Below are positions 1-12,291 of a stretch of 22,500 bases of DNA, piece after piece. The stretch lies in contig NC_135566.1 of NCBI RefSeq assembly GCF_964340395.1, forward strand, positions 680,001 through 702,500. Direction: 5' to 3'. How positions within the stretch are numbered: the first letter of the stretch is position 1; each line of letters opens with the position of its first letter. Made by a program: the position numbers and the translations under genes. This stretch comes from Glandiceps talaboti. Lineage: Eukaryota > Hemichordata > Enteropneusta > Spengelidae. A model generated the notes under the pieces. It made no database searches. It saw nothing but the letters and a program-made list of their open reading frames with translations, and was not told where the DNA came from.

Positions 1-111
1 AACTCTTACATTACTTCAATTAAATAAAGCCAAATCAAATCAAAATCATTAAAATACGCCACATAGATCTCACTAAATATTGTAATATAATGTGTAAGTT
101 TTGGATCTTAC

Positions 112-2350
<2,239 letters not shown>

Positions 2351-2480
2351 TAATTGCTGGTAACATTGAATTCTTAACAGAGATTTGGCTAAAGGTTTCT
2401 ATGATCGTACCTCTCAGCTCTCTCAGGGAATAATGTAGGCATCACGTGATAATGATGAAAAACATATTATATTGATAATC
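2351..2480 (-). promoter_or_regulatory. Presumed promoter/5' UTR of the CTLD gene with palindromic E-box
   Basis: This lies directly upstream of the CTLD start codon. It holds a perfect 10-bp palindrome ATCACGTGAT at 2441-2450, with the E-box core CACGTG at 2443-2448, and an AT-rich TATAAT-like stretch further upstream at about 2465-2472. The transcription start is not visible, so the role is inferred from position. Confidence 0.25.
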
Positions 2481-3790
2481 CTTGGTTACCATGGAAGCAA
2501 AAATAAAACAACGGAAACTTGTTTATAGACCAGCTTTCAGCAAGACATTCTGTCTGTATTTTTACAAATCAGAAAAGTTTAGTTTAGAAGACATATATCG
2601 CTGGTCTTTAATCTGTGTATTGTTAGTCGGGAACAGTCTTATTCAAATTCGTGAAAACACTTTTAAGGATAGTTGTTATGATCAAAGAAACTACAGTTTA
2701 GTGTAACTGTTAAAGTAGATAAGAATGAGGTAATGAAATTAGATTTCCTGACCTATGGCTAGGATATATTTGTTCCTATAGTTGGGACAGTTGGCGCCTA
2801 CAGTAAGGATATCTGTATATCTCGATGTAACGTGATCTAGACATAGCCGTGAGATATTGATTACGCTCAGATAACTAAAACCGCTCATGGCTGGATTTTA
2901 GTTTTACTTGTAATTCGTTTAAGTTTATGATAAATACAAAACATTTTTTCTCAATAAATTGCAGAAAAGTTTTTAAAAAAAGAGTGCGTAAAATGCTGTG
3001 ATTGTACATAAAATAAAAAAACATTTTACACTTTTTAATTTGTTTTGCAATTTAAAAATTTATTGAGCTACAAACAAGAGCTTGGTATGTGTTAGTTCAT
3101 CATATAAGCTTATTTTTTTTCAAATAGAAAAATACACTAAAGTCGTTTTATAAATTAAGAAATTCCAAAATAAATACCAAATTCTAATCCATATGGCCAC
3201 ATGTGTGACTTTCTATGATAAGTTCAAGTTATTTTGAGTACTGAGTTGCTATGAAACTAGAAACTTACGATCTAAGTAAAGAGCGCCTCCTATTGTTACA
3301 CTCAGTGATATACAGCGTTCGGATCGCTTTGTGTATATGTGTGTGATTCTGATTAAAATCGATTTACTTTATTTACCTCTATTTCCTTTGTTTAATGTCG
3401 TTTGCGTTCGATTTTATTATTCAATTAAACTGAATACAAATCACAATAATATAGGTAAATGAAAGAAATCAAGCCGTATTACCACATTAGCTGAAAACAT
3501 GTTAGTTTCGCTGGTACTATGGGCATTGCCATCGTTGCTACGAATCTATTACATAACTACATTTTAGGGCAACATTAAGAAAAAAATACTAACCAAATTT
3601 CATAGTAATCCGCCCAGAATTTAACGGGGAAATATTTACCAACCTTGTCGTATATGGCATAGACAACCAACAATTCAAAAATGTTAAATGTATTTTTTCT
3701 GTATTGCGTTTGTAAAATATACGATTTGGGTCCGTGGCGTTCAAGATCGATGACGATTATTATGTAATCCGTCCAACATCTTTATATTTT
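2481..3790. other. Intergenic AT-rich stretch, nothing recognised
   Basis: An open frame of 74 codons at 2482-2706 (plus) has no recognisable motif and no splice or promoter context. The rest is AT-rich, with poly-A/T runs around 2960-3130. I see no exon, RNA gene or element here. Confidence 0.5.
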
Positions 3791-4342
3791 GAGTGAGTGA
3801 GTGAGTGAGTGAGTGAGTGAGTGAGTGAGTGAGTAGTGAGTGAGTGAGTGAGTGAGTGAGTGAGTGAGTGAGTGAGTGAGTGAGTGAGTGAGTGAGTAGT
3901 GAGTGGGTGGGTGGGTGGGTGGGTGAGTGAGTGAGTGAGTGAGTGAGTGAGTGAGTGAGTGAGTGAGTGAGTGAGTGAGTGAGTGAGTGAGTGAGTGAGT
4001 GAGTGAGTGAGTGAGTGAGTAGTGAGTGGGTGGGTGGGTGGGTGAGTGAGTGAGTGAGTGAGTGAGTGAGTGAGTGAGTGAGTGAGTGAGTGAGTGAGTG
4101 AGTGAGTGAGTGAGTGAGTGAGTGAGTGAGTGAGTGAGTGAGTGAGTGAGTAGTGAGTGGGTGGGTGGGTGGGTGGGTGGGTGGGTGTGTGTGTGTGTGT
4201 GTGTGTGTGTGAGTGAGTGAGTGAGTGAGTGAGTGAGTGAGTAGTGAGTGGATGGGTGGGTGGGTGGGTGGGTGGGTGGGTGGGTGGGTGAGTGAGTGAG
4301 TGAGTGAGTGAGTGAGTAGTGAGTGGGTGAGTGAGTGAGTGA

Positions 4343-4383
<41 letters not shown>
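3791..4383. repeat. GTGA/GGGT/GT compound satellite with quadruplex-forming blocks
   Basis: About 590 bp of tetranucleotide repeat. GTGA tracts are broken by a recurring module, TAGTGAGTGGG then several GGGT, at about 3896, 4019, 4151, 4241 and 4317. It ends in (GT)n. The module spacing (about 123, 131, 91 and 76 bp) shows a loose higher-order structure. GGGT blocks hold about 5, 4, 7 and 9 consecutive GGG triplets with one-base loops. The long Thr-His-Ser open frame on the minus strand is a repeat artefact. Confidence 0.97.
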
Positions 4384-4386
<3 letters not shown>

Positions 4387-4793
4387 ACGTGTGCGCGTGC
4401 GTAACATAGACGAGGTGTGCAAGAAATGGGCGATGCTACTCACGGTGTTGGCAAATGTATTAGTTTTAAAGTAACTTTGACACAAGTAACAGTTTGAAGT
4501 GACTGCAGGAGTCTGAGAAGTAGTTTGTTGCGGAATTAATCTTACCTGGAAATCAAAGCTTTTGATCTGTTTAAAGAGATGCTACTCGCAATGTGTTATT
4601 AAGTCAGGAAGAAGATTTGGTAGAGACAGTAGTAATGTCTTTTACTTGAAATACCGTTCAAGTTATTTTTACAATCACGTGACTGTTGTTAAGAATTAGA
4701 AATTATATATACTGTCAACTTATACTTCTTCGTGATATTCGAAGATTTGTTTACGTACATTATACATGTCAGGGAAGATAAATATATGCAAAT
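4384..4793. other. Unique spacer between two simple-repeat blocks
   Basis: No gene or element recognised. It starts with a short GC-rich alternating purine-pyrimidine stretch (cgtacgtgtgcgcgtgcgt, 4384-4402) that grades out of the GT array. Confidence 0.45.
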
Positions 4794-4794
4794 G

Positions 4795-4851
<57 letters not shown>

Positions 4852-5175
4852 CGTACTACCTACCTACCTACCTACATACATACATACATACATACCTACA
4901 TACCTACCTACCTACATACCTACCTACCTACCTACCTACCTACCTACCTACCTACCTACCTACATACATACATACATACATACATACATACCTACCTACC
5001 TACATACATACCTACATACCTACCTACATACCTACCTACCTACCTACCTACCTACCTACCTACCTACCTACCTACATACATACATACATACATACATACA
5101 TACATACATACATACATACATACATACATACATACATACATACATACATACATACATACATACATACATACATAC
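4794..5175. repeat. (CTGT)n then interleaved (CTAC)n/(CATA)n array
   Basis: CTGT units at about 4794-4850, then alternating blocks of CTAC and ATAC units to 5175, the last ~100 bp being pure CATA. A G10 run follows at 5196-5205. Open frames such as Tyr-Ile-His-Thr are artefacts. Confidence 0.97.
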
Positions 5176-5205
5176 AATTGCTTGTCTCTTTTTTTGGGGG
5201 GGGGG

Positions 5206-5850
5206 CGAGAAAAATATTCCATTTATATATTTACGTACTAAGAATCCACATCCAGTTGATTCTCTATGAACCTATGTGCAAATTATTTTCCCAGCGAAAT
5301 GCATTTACAGGCCTGCTAGACTCTTTACGAAAGATAAATAAAACTAGATCAGCCTCCTTTCAAAGGAAAACTGCAATTTCCTGTGAAGTCGCGGACGATT
5401 AGCTCTCACTTAGCGTCCTTACCTTCAAATTTGTCAGTCTTATATACTACACGTTTGCAATTTTTAAGTTGTCCTTCCCCCTATAGAATAGTTGCGTCCA
5501 CTCCGCACACTGAGAACATCGAGTCTCGATTCACTCTTTGTGTTCAGTGTGTTGTGTGCCAACCACATTCAGACATCGAAACCTATGTACGGTTCAATGA
5601 TGGTTGCTCAGACGGGGAGCCGTCACGCACATTGCAGACCTCTTTCAGAACATTGTATCACCCACCAGCGACATTGTTAGACCTGTGCGAGTCAATCAAG
5701 CACCTTTGTAATGGATAGTATATACGGGGTTAACTGTTGACACTGCGTACTGCGCTGTTCACGCTGTACTCATAACATATTTCACGATTGGATTGAACGC
5801 AGAGTAAAAATTGATTTTCTTTTGAATTTACAAACATATCCGAGGAGGCT
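5206..5850 (+). promoter_or_regulatory. Presumed promoter/5' UTR region of the RASAL-type gene
   Basis: About 645 bp upstream of the RASAL-like start codon, with higher GC and more CpG (mainly 5380-5680) than the surroundings. A 111-codon open frame at 5383-5718 shows no domain and ends before the gene's ATG. An in-frame TGA at 5812-5814 shows the coding region does not extend upstream of 5851. No TATA box or initiator can be placed with confidence. Confidence 0.35.
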
Positions 5851-5915
5851 ATGGCAAGGAATACATCCATATATCTACGGATTGGGGAGGGTAAAAATCT
5901 ACCCGCTAAAGACAT
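5851..5915 (+). CDS. RASAL-type gene exon 1
   Basis: ATG at 5851 and donor GACAT|GTGAGT at 5916. It encodes 21 complete codons ending NLPAKD plus two bases (AT) of an Ile codon. This is the conserved first beta-strand and loop of the C2A domain in the GAP1 family. Confidence 0.83.
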
Positions 5916-6162
5916 GTGAGTGATTTGATACATAGAGTCATTTATTGATGTGTATAAAGAGGTTATAACAATGTATACCACCTGTGGATCTCCAGATCCC
6001 CAGCACTAATCGCGTGTAGCAAGCAGTACATGTAGCGGATGCCGAGTTTTAATTTGAACTAATTCCTCCGTCGTAATAATATCAACTTTTTTATGTTTAT
6101 TTTAGCACTGGTAGTAGTGATCCCTACAGTCTAGTAAAAATTGACAACGAAGTCGTAGCAAG
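5851..6162 (+). CDS. RASAL/RASA4-type Ras GTPase-activating protein, first two coding exons (first C2 domain)
   Basis: Exons 5851-5915 and 6106-6162 join in phase through a 190-bp GT/AG intron. The product begins MARNTSIYLRIGEGKNLPAK and continues DITGSSDPYSLVKIDNEVVA plus a split Arg codon. The pattern EGKNLPAKDI-x-GSSDPY-x-x-VK-x-DNEVVAR is the start of the first C2 domain in RASAL1/RASA4/RASAL2-like GAP1 proteins; the Asp in GSSDPY is a calcium-binding loop residue. Family proteins are about 800 residues (two C2 domains, RasGAP, PH, BTK motif), bind membranes in response to calcium and stimulate Ras/Rap GTP hydrolysis. Only about 5% is present here. The start has a strong context (GGCTATGG) and an in-frame stop upstream. 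The next exon, which should begin by encoding TATVW/PFWGEE-like residues, was not found to the right edge. Which paralogue it is cannot be decided. Confidence 0.85.
6106..6162 (+). CDS. RASAL-type gene exon 2
   Basis: The acceptor is TTTTTTATGTTTATTTTAG (strong pyrimidine-rich tract) and the donor GCAAG|GTGAGT at 6163. Its first base completes the Ile codon, then come TGSSDPYSLVKIDNEVVA and two bases of an Arg or Ser codon. The close match to vertebrate family members at this point makes it the best-supported coding segment on the plus strand. Confidence 0.87.
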
Positions 6163-7683
6163 GTGAGTACACGAGTAGTAGTTGTAATTCTCTGAGGGAC
6201 TGTATACGCATGTCCACGTCCACACACTCTGTATGTGTTGTGTGATCGGTGAATGATGAATGCTGTTGCCACACAAGGGTTAGAGCTAAATCGTATGCTT
6301 TGGGCGCTGTAAGTGTAGATAAAGTGAGGTAATGACCCGAGGAATTTATGATTGAATTAAATTAAGACTTTCATTTGTTTTATTTGTACATCTACGCCTA
6401 CATCATCAGATGTTCTTGTTTGCAAAATCAATCCCAGGCTTTTAAAATCGTCAACACTGTCTTCGACCAGCTAGAAAATGTCACATTTCCACCTGCTTTA
6501 TTTTAAGAGAGAAAATTACTTACTCTTCATTTGAAGATCTCTCCTGTTACCACACCTAAATGAAAATTTATCATAAACATTTTGGAATTGCACGTCCACA
6601 CACCTGCTTCCCGTTCCCTGTTGGGTTCGGTGGATTATTGTAACAGGACTTAGGAATAGGACCTTGGAATCTTTATCAGGGCAGGCAATTTTGCACAAAA
6701 TGAAATCGAAAATGCAATTTGTTGTAAAATGGCAATGGTATTGACTCGAGTTATTATATTAGTACTTTAGAATTGTAAGGTGTAAGTGGCCACACTAAAG
6801 AATTCGTTCATATAGCAAATCATATAGTACCCTAAAAACTAGTCGTAGCTTAAATTGACGGGTTATTTACAGTATTTCACGAAGCTCGTTACCATGTAAA
6901 CGCAATCCACCATGGTGTTCACACGGGAGAAGTACTAGTGAATTCGTCATTCATATATGCATCCGTGCACATTTCGTAACAACAACGGTAAAAAAGCTAT
7001 AACAACACTTGACAATGTAACTATTCTAGTAAAAAAAAATACTCAAATACATGTATTACAACAAAGACCATACAGAAAATAGCACTCCTTGTCGTCTGTT
7101 TTTCTAGATAAACTTAGCCCTACATATGTATTTAACTTTTAGTTACATATAGTATCTGTTTACAAGCCCCTTTTAATAAGAAATAAAGGTAAACATTGTA
7201 GGAACGATTGGTTTAGTTCGGTCGGTGGAGTCGATTGTTTAGCTTATTCGATTTAGTTGCTGCTTTACTATATATAGTTAGGTTTCTGTAATTTTCAATC
7301 CGGTTTGTATATAAGCTTAAAATTAACTCGTGTAAATAGCAGTATTTCATAATTCAATATTAACCAATACTATTGTTGTATAACTTCACGCTGCAACATA
7401 GTAAGCTTACCATACAATAAAATACGAGGGAGTGTGACCTGACATACAACAGTGACTGATCAGGAATATCTGACTTCGTCACAACTTTCGGGGCTGTTTT
7501 TAGTGGAAGAAAAAAATGCACATCAGCTTATCTGCAATACGGGGCAATACGGCTCGAATGCGTTTAGGTTGACTCTAATTTCACCGACTTGCTCGTTGCA
7601 TGGAAGGAGCATGTCATTCTTAACTTTTTTCTTCTTCTACTTCAATTTCCGACCTTAATGTTTCTGGCCGGTGTTACCGATAA
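6163..7683 (+). other. Presumed start of a long intron of the RASAL-type gene, nothing else recognised
   Basis: No third exon, RNA gene or mobile element was found. Open frames of 60-68 codons at 6516-6698 (minus) and 7452-7658 (plus) lack motifs and good splice signals. Confidence 0.45.
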
Positions 7684-7701
7684 CCCCCCCCCCCCCCCCC
7701 C
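7684..7701. repeat. C18 homopolymer with (CCG) edge
   Basis: Eighteen consecutive C residues followed by GCCGCCGCACCG. The complementary strand is a poly-G tract likely to be length-unstable and hard to sequence. Confidence 0.97.
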
Positions 7702-7759
7702 GCCGCCGCACCGTATATGTTTAATATAAGCAGGTGTAAAAGAACTGCGTGTACGACGT

Positions 7760-8052
7760 GAAAGATATTGACCGCACTGTGATTGGCTTGTAGTAAAGGT
7801 CACAGTAAAGGTCAATGCTTCTACTTCCGTCATCCGCAAGTTCCGGTTCATTCTTCGCAGATCGGTTCGCCAGCTTATCCACTATTTACGGCTATAATTT
7901 TGAATTGCACATAAAGACTACCCAGTGTTAAAGTCCGATGTCACGAAAGCACCTTCAAGATGTCGACAACATGCACTAGGTTCTGTGTAACACGCCAGAG
8001 AGACGCACTTTAATCGTGTGCTCTCTCGATCAAGCCCCCCGGATCAACTCAA
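7760..8052 (+). promoter_or_regulatory. CpG-rich promoter-like stretch
   Basis: Locally richer in CpG than the rest of the window. It carries an inverted CCAAT box (gattgg, about 7780), a 12-bp tandem duplication with two AGGTCA half-sites (agtaaaggtcac/agtaaaggtcaa, about 7792-7815) and an ETS-like ACTTCCG at about 7822. These motif types commonly cluster in animal promoters. A possible first coding exon follows at 8053. Function is inferred from composition and motifs only. Confidence 0.3.
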
Positions 8053-8103
8053 ATGCCAATGGTCAAGTGTCTCCCGGGGAATTCGAATTTGAATATTGTT
8101 GAA
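8053..8103 (+). CDS. Possible first coding exon (unidentified)
   Basis: ATG at 8053, 17 codons (MPMVKCLPGNSNLNIVE), then a consensus donor GAA|GTGAGT. The frame also stays open beyond the donor to a TAG at 8227-8229 (58 codons in total). Support is the promoter-like upstream stretch and the donor; no homology is recognised and no partner exon could be joined. Chance remains a real possibility. Confidence 0.2.
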
Positions 8104-8229
8104 GTGAGTAACCAACCGTTTAACATTTTGTCTAATATCCATGAAGATAGATTCATTCTACGGCAATGGATACCCAACAGCAATTACAGTACTAGAGTAT
8201 TTGATATACCCTCTACATGCAATGGCTAG

Positions 8230-9342
8230 AAATAGCAGGGAAGTGCCAGTGTATAATTAGGACCTGTAGGATAAAGGTTGCAATGTGAATGCTTTAATCC
8301 TATGCAATGGAGTGTATGCTCCCCAGGGAGTTGAGGAAGATATGACCTTTGTGCCGTTATAGTTAAATTTGACTTCATTTGACCTATGAGTGTCAAAGGT
8401 CAAAGTTGACCCATTGCTTCAACATCACAGACACTTTTACTCACAGTAGCACAATTAGAGTTTATATATGCAAAATCGTAAGAATGCAAGCTTCAGGTTT
8501 CATGTAATTTGGTAATGCATCGTTGATAACAAGTGCTCTTGTCTGATATCGCCTGATCTACTTTTTAATTTCATTGATTCATTTGCATATCTTGATGTAT
8601 GATGTCTCAAATTTCATATGACTTGATGCATACATTGACAATGACAAAACACACACGTCCTTTATCTTGATAATGCATAATATAATATGTGTTTTATTGC
8701 CATATATATATACACTGGACATATAATGAAATGTGCATTGTTTTTGCATGCAATGAAAAATTTACAAAAACAATATTGTGTAGAGGACTCCTAACACAAG
8801 ATTGATGCTCTATCAGAGAACTTAATTTAATTCATTAAGAGTGTGGACTGCAGTTGGGTAAAAGCTAAACAATGTGCGATTAGAACCTGATTTGATGAAA
8901 CGGTACCGCTCGACTGAGCGCATGAGTTGAAATAAATTATGTGCTGGATGGAAATCTTCTTTTACAATTGACTGAGCTCTTTTCTATACAGCTTATAAAG
9001 AGTTTTGAATTTCATATAATTTGGTAACCATTGACAACAACAAAGGAGACAACAATTGGAAGACATTCAGTTTTGATAATATCTCTGCTTTTTGTGAAGT
9101 TTATTTGTTTTTCTAATTTTATCTGTCAGCTGGATAATTCTGTAACCGAAACCTAATTTCATATATTGATTTCATTTCTTTGTATATATAATTCTAAAAT
9201 CTCTGCTCGCGCTACCCATTCACTACTGTCGCAAATGTGAAAGAAAATAAAAATGTCAAAAAGAATTCAAAGTAGTTTGCCACAATGGCAAATCAAAAAT
9301 TCTTGCCAACCTAGAAAAATTCATATTAATTATTTTTCATAA
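8230..9342. other. AT-rich non-coding stretch with one nuclear-receptor-like motif
   Basis: No exon or element recognised. Around 8391-8412, AAAGGTCAAAGTTGACCC resembles a DR1-type direct repeat (AGGTCA-A-AGTTGA). Two related segments, TTTCATGTAATTTGGTAA (about 8498) and TTTCATATAATTTGGTAA (about 9008), each followed by a GACAACAA/GATAACAA tail, suggest an old dispersed repeat. Confidence 0.4.
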
Positions 9343-9374
9343 AAATAATAATAATAATATAATAATATAATTTT
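9343..9374. repeat. (AAT)n-rich microsatellite
   Basis: Imperfect AAT/AATAT repeats about 60 bp from the SINE tail; possibly an older tail-derived repeat. Confidence 0.8.
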
Positions 9375-9432
9375 AAAAAATTCAGAAAATTGTTACAGTA
9401 AGACGAGGCCTGTAACTATAAACAACTCTGTT

Positions 9433-9718
9433 AATAATAATAATAATAATAATAATCTTTATTTGTCCAAATAAATTCGGAAATTTGTTGAATGGTCGCC
9501 GCAGAGCAGCGCCCTAGTGCCCTAGTGTTGAAGAAGCAGGAGGAAACCGGAGTGCCCGGGGAAAACCTGCGTTGTTCGGCAGGGTCAAACTGAGCATCAC
9601 CCTTCTTACATGCAGACCTAGTTAAATTTTAAATCAAACCCAGCCAACACCAGGCGGGTTCGAACCCAGACTGCAGAGGTAAGAGGCGTACGAGCTAACC
9701 GCTCGGCCACCGACAACC
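9433..9718 (-). mobile_element. tRNA-derived SINE
   Basis: Read on the minus strand from about 9718. The head contains a Pol III A box (TGGCCGAGCGG, plus coordinates 9699-9709) and a B box (GGTTCGAACCC, about 9656-9667), as in tRNA-Ser/Leu-type genes. The body carries the GC-rich motif TTTTCCCCGGGCACTCCGG then TTTCCTCC (about 9536-9568), a central domain seen in many invertebrate SINEs. The 3' end runs TTTATTTGGACAAATAAAG into an (ATT)n tail at 9433-9456. It is not a working tRNA gene, since no acceptor stem pairing is evident. Target-site duplications could not be identified. The family name is left open. Confidence 0.82.
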
Positions 9719-9719
9719 C

Positions 9720-10656
9720 ACCAGTATTCTTTTCTGATTAGCTGAATTACATAACCTCTGTAGTAGTCATTGGTTACACCATGTACAATGGATTGATGTC
9801 AATGTCATGGAACATTCATTTCTTGTCAACAATTTGTAAATTTGCAGGATGTTGATAAGGTTTAATCACCAGGCTATCATACATACTGTAATGACCCCAA
9901 CATATGATAAGTTCAAAATGATATAAACAAGAAAAAAAGGTTCCAGTTAAATCTACTGGGGACTGTACAACAGAAAGAACAAGCTGTTACCATTACGCAT
10001 GTAATCTGTTTTATACAGTAATCTGTTTATCTAAGTAGATACTCTGATGTCTATATCTTTGTGAACATCATTTGGTAAATCAAACATAACCATGGTACAA
10101 GTATGTATGATCACACTGTCGTTGACATTACAACCAAAGATATAGTTAAAATTGGAACTAAAACTAAAACAGAGAAATGTTCATTAACCAAGGACATTTC
10201 AGATCAAATACACATTCAAATTCATGTCTTGTTAATCATATATGTTAAAGATATGGAAATGTACTTTTGGAAAAAATGATTTGCCACTAAGCGATATAAT
10301 CACCTGAAGAATATCATTAAATATTATAATTGGATTACTGGTCTTGTCAAAAGGGGAGGATATCATGTGATTTGCTGATAAAAACATGGAAGTTAAAAAT
10401 GAGATAAAATTAGTTGGTTTGATTCACTTTAACTTATCAGTAGCTGACATCGATCTGAACTTGGTGTAGGTGATGTCACTTCTGTTAGATGCATTGTTAA
10501 CTGTTTCTATACGTTTAATGGAAATTGCCAAGCAAGGCCTGTACGTTACTCCTGCCTAAGGTTGAATCGATGCCACCTTCTTACTCTTAAGTGAAAGTGA
10601 CAAACCAATGCGTTATCTTTAATTTAACAGCCATTTTTAAATTATTTTTTTTATGC
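9720..10656. other. AT-rich non-coding stretch, nothing recognised
   Basis: No plausible exon with matched splice sites. A 64-codon frame at 10591-10785 overlaps the left arm of the foldback at 10657 and is not considered real. Confidence 0.45.
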
Positions 10657-10906
10657 TATTTCAGAGAAATATCATGTCGAAGTTGTGCCTATTTAGGGAT
10701 CTTTGCTGTTAGCTCATATGAGTCAGCAGTAATGTTATGCAATGGTTGGACAATGAATATTCATGATGCATATGAGCCTATGTGAAAACGTCATGAATAT
10801 TCATTGTTCACCTATAAACAACTCTGCTGACTCCCATGGGGCAATGTGGCCCACAGCAAAGATCTCGCAAATAGAAGACAATTTAAACTTAGTGTTTCTC
10901 TGAAAT
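10657..10906. mobile_element. Imperfect 250-bp palindrome (MITE/foldback-like)
   Basis: The two ends are inverted copies: ATTTCAGAGAAA at 10657 is mirrored at 10895-10906. Further in, ATCTTTGCTG, GAGTCAGCAG and ACAATGAATATTCATGA all recur inverted in the right half at the corresponding distances, leaving a loop of about 25 bp near 10770-10790. Arms are about 110 bp with several mismatches and small indels. This is typical of a short non-autonomous DNA transposon or a decayed foldback. No target-site duplication was confirmed. Confidence 0.65.
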
Positions 10907-12103
10907 TGTGCAGTATGTAGGTAATGAAAAACCATGACAAGACTCTCAGAATCCAAAGTTAATGAATATTTCCTTTAAAGCAGAAAGATGTAGTTTACAT
11001 TAGTTAAATAGAAAGATGTAGTTTATGTCACTTAAATATAAACTTTATACACAAATGACAGTTGAATGTAAATGTATCTACAACTTAAGCACTGTCCAAT
11101 AGAAATTTTATACTGATATTTACTATATATCAGGGTACGAACTGTAATGTTCCCTCTTCAGGAGGGGAAAGAAATACATGTTCTTATCTTGACACTTTGA
11201 TCCAAACAGTTTGATACAAACAAGAAGATGACAAATCGCTTCAAATTGATGTCAAATGTAAGTGTTTGCACTGCTCATTCCTCTGTGTACAGGGTTTCTA
11301 TGGTTTTTGTCTTGGCATTTATTGATATACCATTAATTATCTAAGTTAGAGGTGACAGACAACTTGTTGGTACCTGTTCCCTCTTTGCCTACATACATGT
11401 AGGAACTAGTTTGGAACTGAATTACCATGTATCAGATCAGAATCACTTTCCTGAGGTGGTTTCACTCCAATTCAGTTCAAAATGGAATAAAAATGGTGAA
11501 ACAACTGAACATATTTTGATTTCATTCTAATTTCATAGTTTTACTTTTAGTCACCCTATGCCATGTCCATACATTGTATTCCAATATTGTCCTGGTTTTT
11601 ATCCTTCTCTGACATATTCATTTATAGTATGCCTTATCCACTCTGTCATTATGGTTATTTCTATAATCACATGGCAGTGAATTACGCAGTGAATTGTGCA
11701 TTCTACATATAAGTAGTCTAAGTCATTATATAATCACACATATTAAATCCTATGATAGCGGCAATTCAAAGTTTCATGTAATCTGATATGTCTATCACAT
11801 TCAGGTTTTCAACTTATGATTTGGAGAAATAATGTCATTGATGTTAGAGTAAAAGACATTGTATATGTAGATATGGAATTCATCATACTATAGCAATAGG
11901 GCTTGTGGATATTATAACTAAACATGACATGACTGCAGTAAAGACTACTTTTACACTTAAGCAGGCTTTTTTTCTCAGAAGCTATGAATTCCAACAGCAG
12001 ATATAGAATGAAAGAAGATGAATGTAAGGAATTGATTCAGTACAAACTAAATAGACGTGAATGAATAAAATTTCTTAATTGACTAATTAAAAAAATGAAA
12101 ATG
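10907..12103. other. AT-rich non-coding stretch
   Basis: A good acceptor-like TTCCCTCTTCAG|GAGG (about 11150) pairs with a GTAAGT donor (about 11266), but all three frames between them contain stops, so it is not a coding exon. Nothing else recognised. Confidence 0.45.
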
Positions 12104-12291
12104 TCATTCCAGGACAACAAGATCATCATCAGATTCAGACCATTCAAGGGATGAGTAGAAGTTGTACAATGTGGTTTTTACATCATAAAAGTCTATACTT
12201 CTGTACAATTCCTTTGAAGGATATGGCGTAATCTTCTTTAGCGATAAGAGTTTTTTTTCATGGCAGCGTTTCACTCCATAAATGCCAGTCA
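12104..12291 (-). CDS. Candidate terminal exon of an unidentified minus-strand gene
   Basis: Acceptor ATATTATATTTTAG|TG, then 61 codons and a TGA at 12104-12106. The composition looks coding: a basic start (TGIYGVKRCHEKKLLSLKK), a Tyr/Phe-rich middle and an acidic tail (LEWSESDDDLVVLE). I do not recognise the family. No upstream exon could be matched in phase, and the long minus-strand frame at 12686-13222 does not look like one. Confidence 0.33.

Noticed and set aside
3791-4383. Interstitial telomere
   Set aside because: Units are GTGA and GGGT, not TTAGGG or another known animal telomere repeat.
3760-4485. 241-codon minus-strand frame rich in Thr, His and Ser
   Set aside because: Translation of the GTGA/GGGT simple repeat; no unique coding sequence.
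4732-5269. Two 167-169-codon plus-strand frames (Tyr/Ile/His/Thr)
   Set aside because: Artefacts of the CTAC/CATA arrays.
5383-5718. 111-codon plus-strand frame upstream of the RASAL-type start
   Set aside because: No domain or splice context, and it lies where a promoter/5' UTR is expected.
8391-8412. Nuclear-receptor DR1 element
   Set aside because: AGGTCA-A-AGTTGA is close to consensus, but a single site far from any proven promoter is expected by chance; noted only in the region entry.
9640-9718. True tRNA gene on the minus strand
   Set aside because: A and B boxes are present, but it continues into a SINE body and ATT tail and no acceptor stem pairing is evident.
11150-11266. Exon-like interval between a good acceptor and a GTAAGT donor
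   Set aside because: All three frames contain stop codons.
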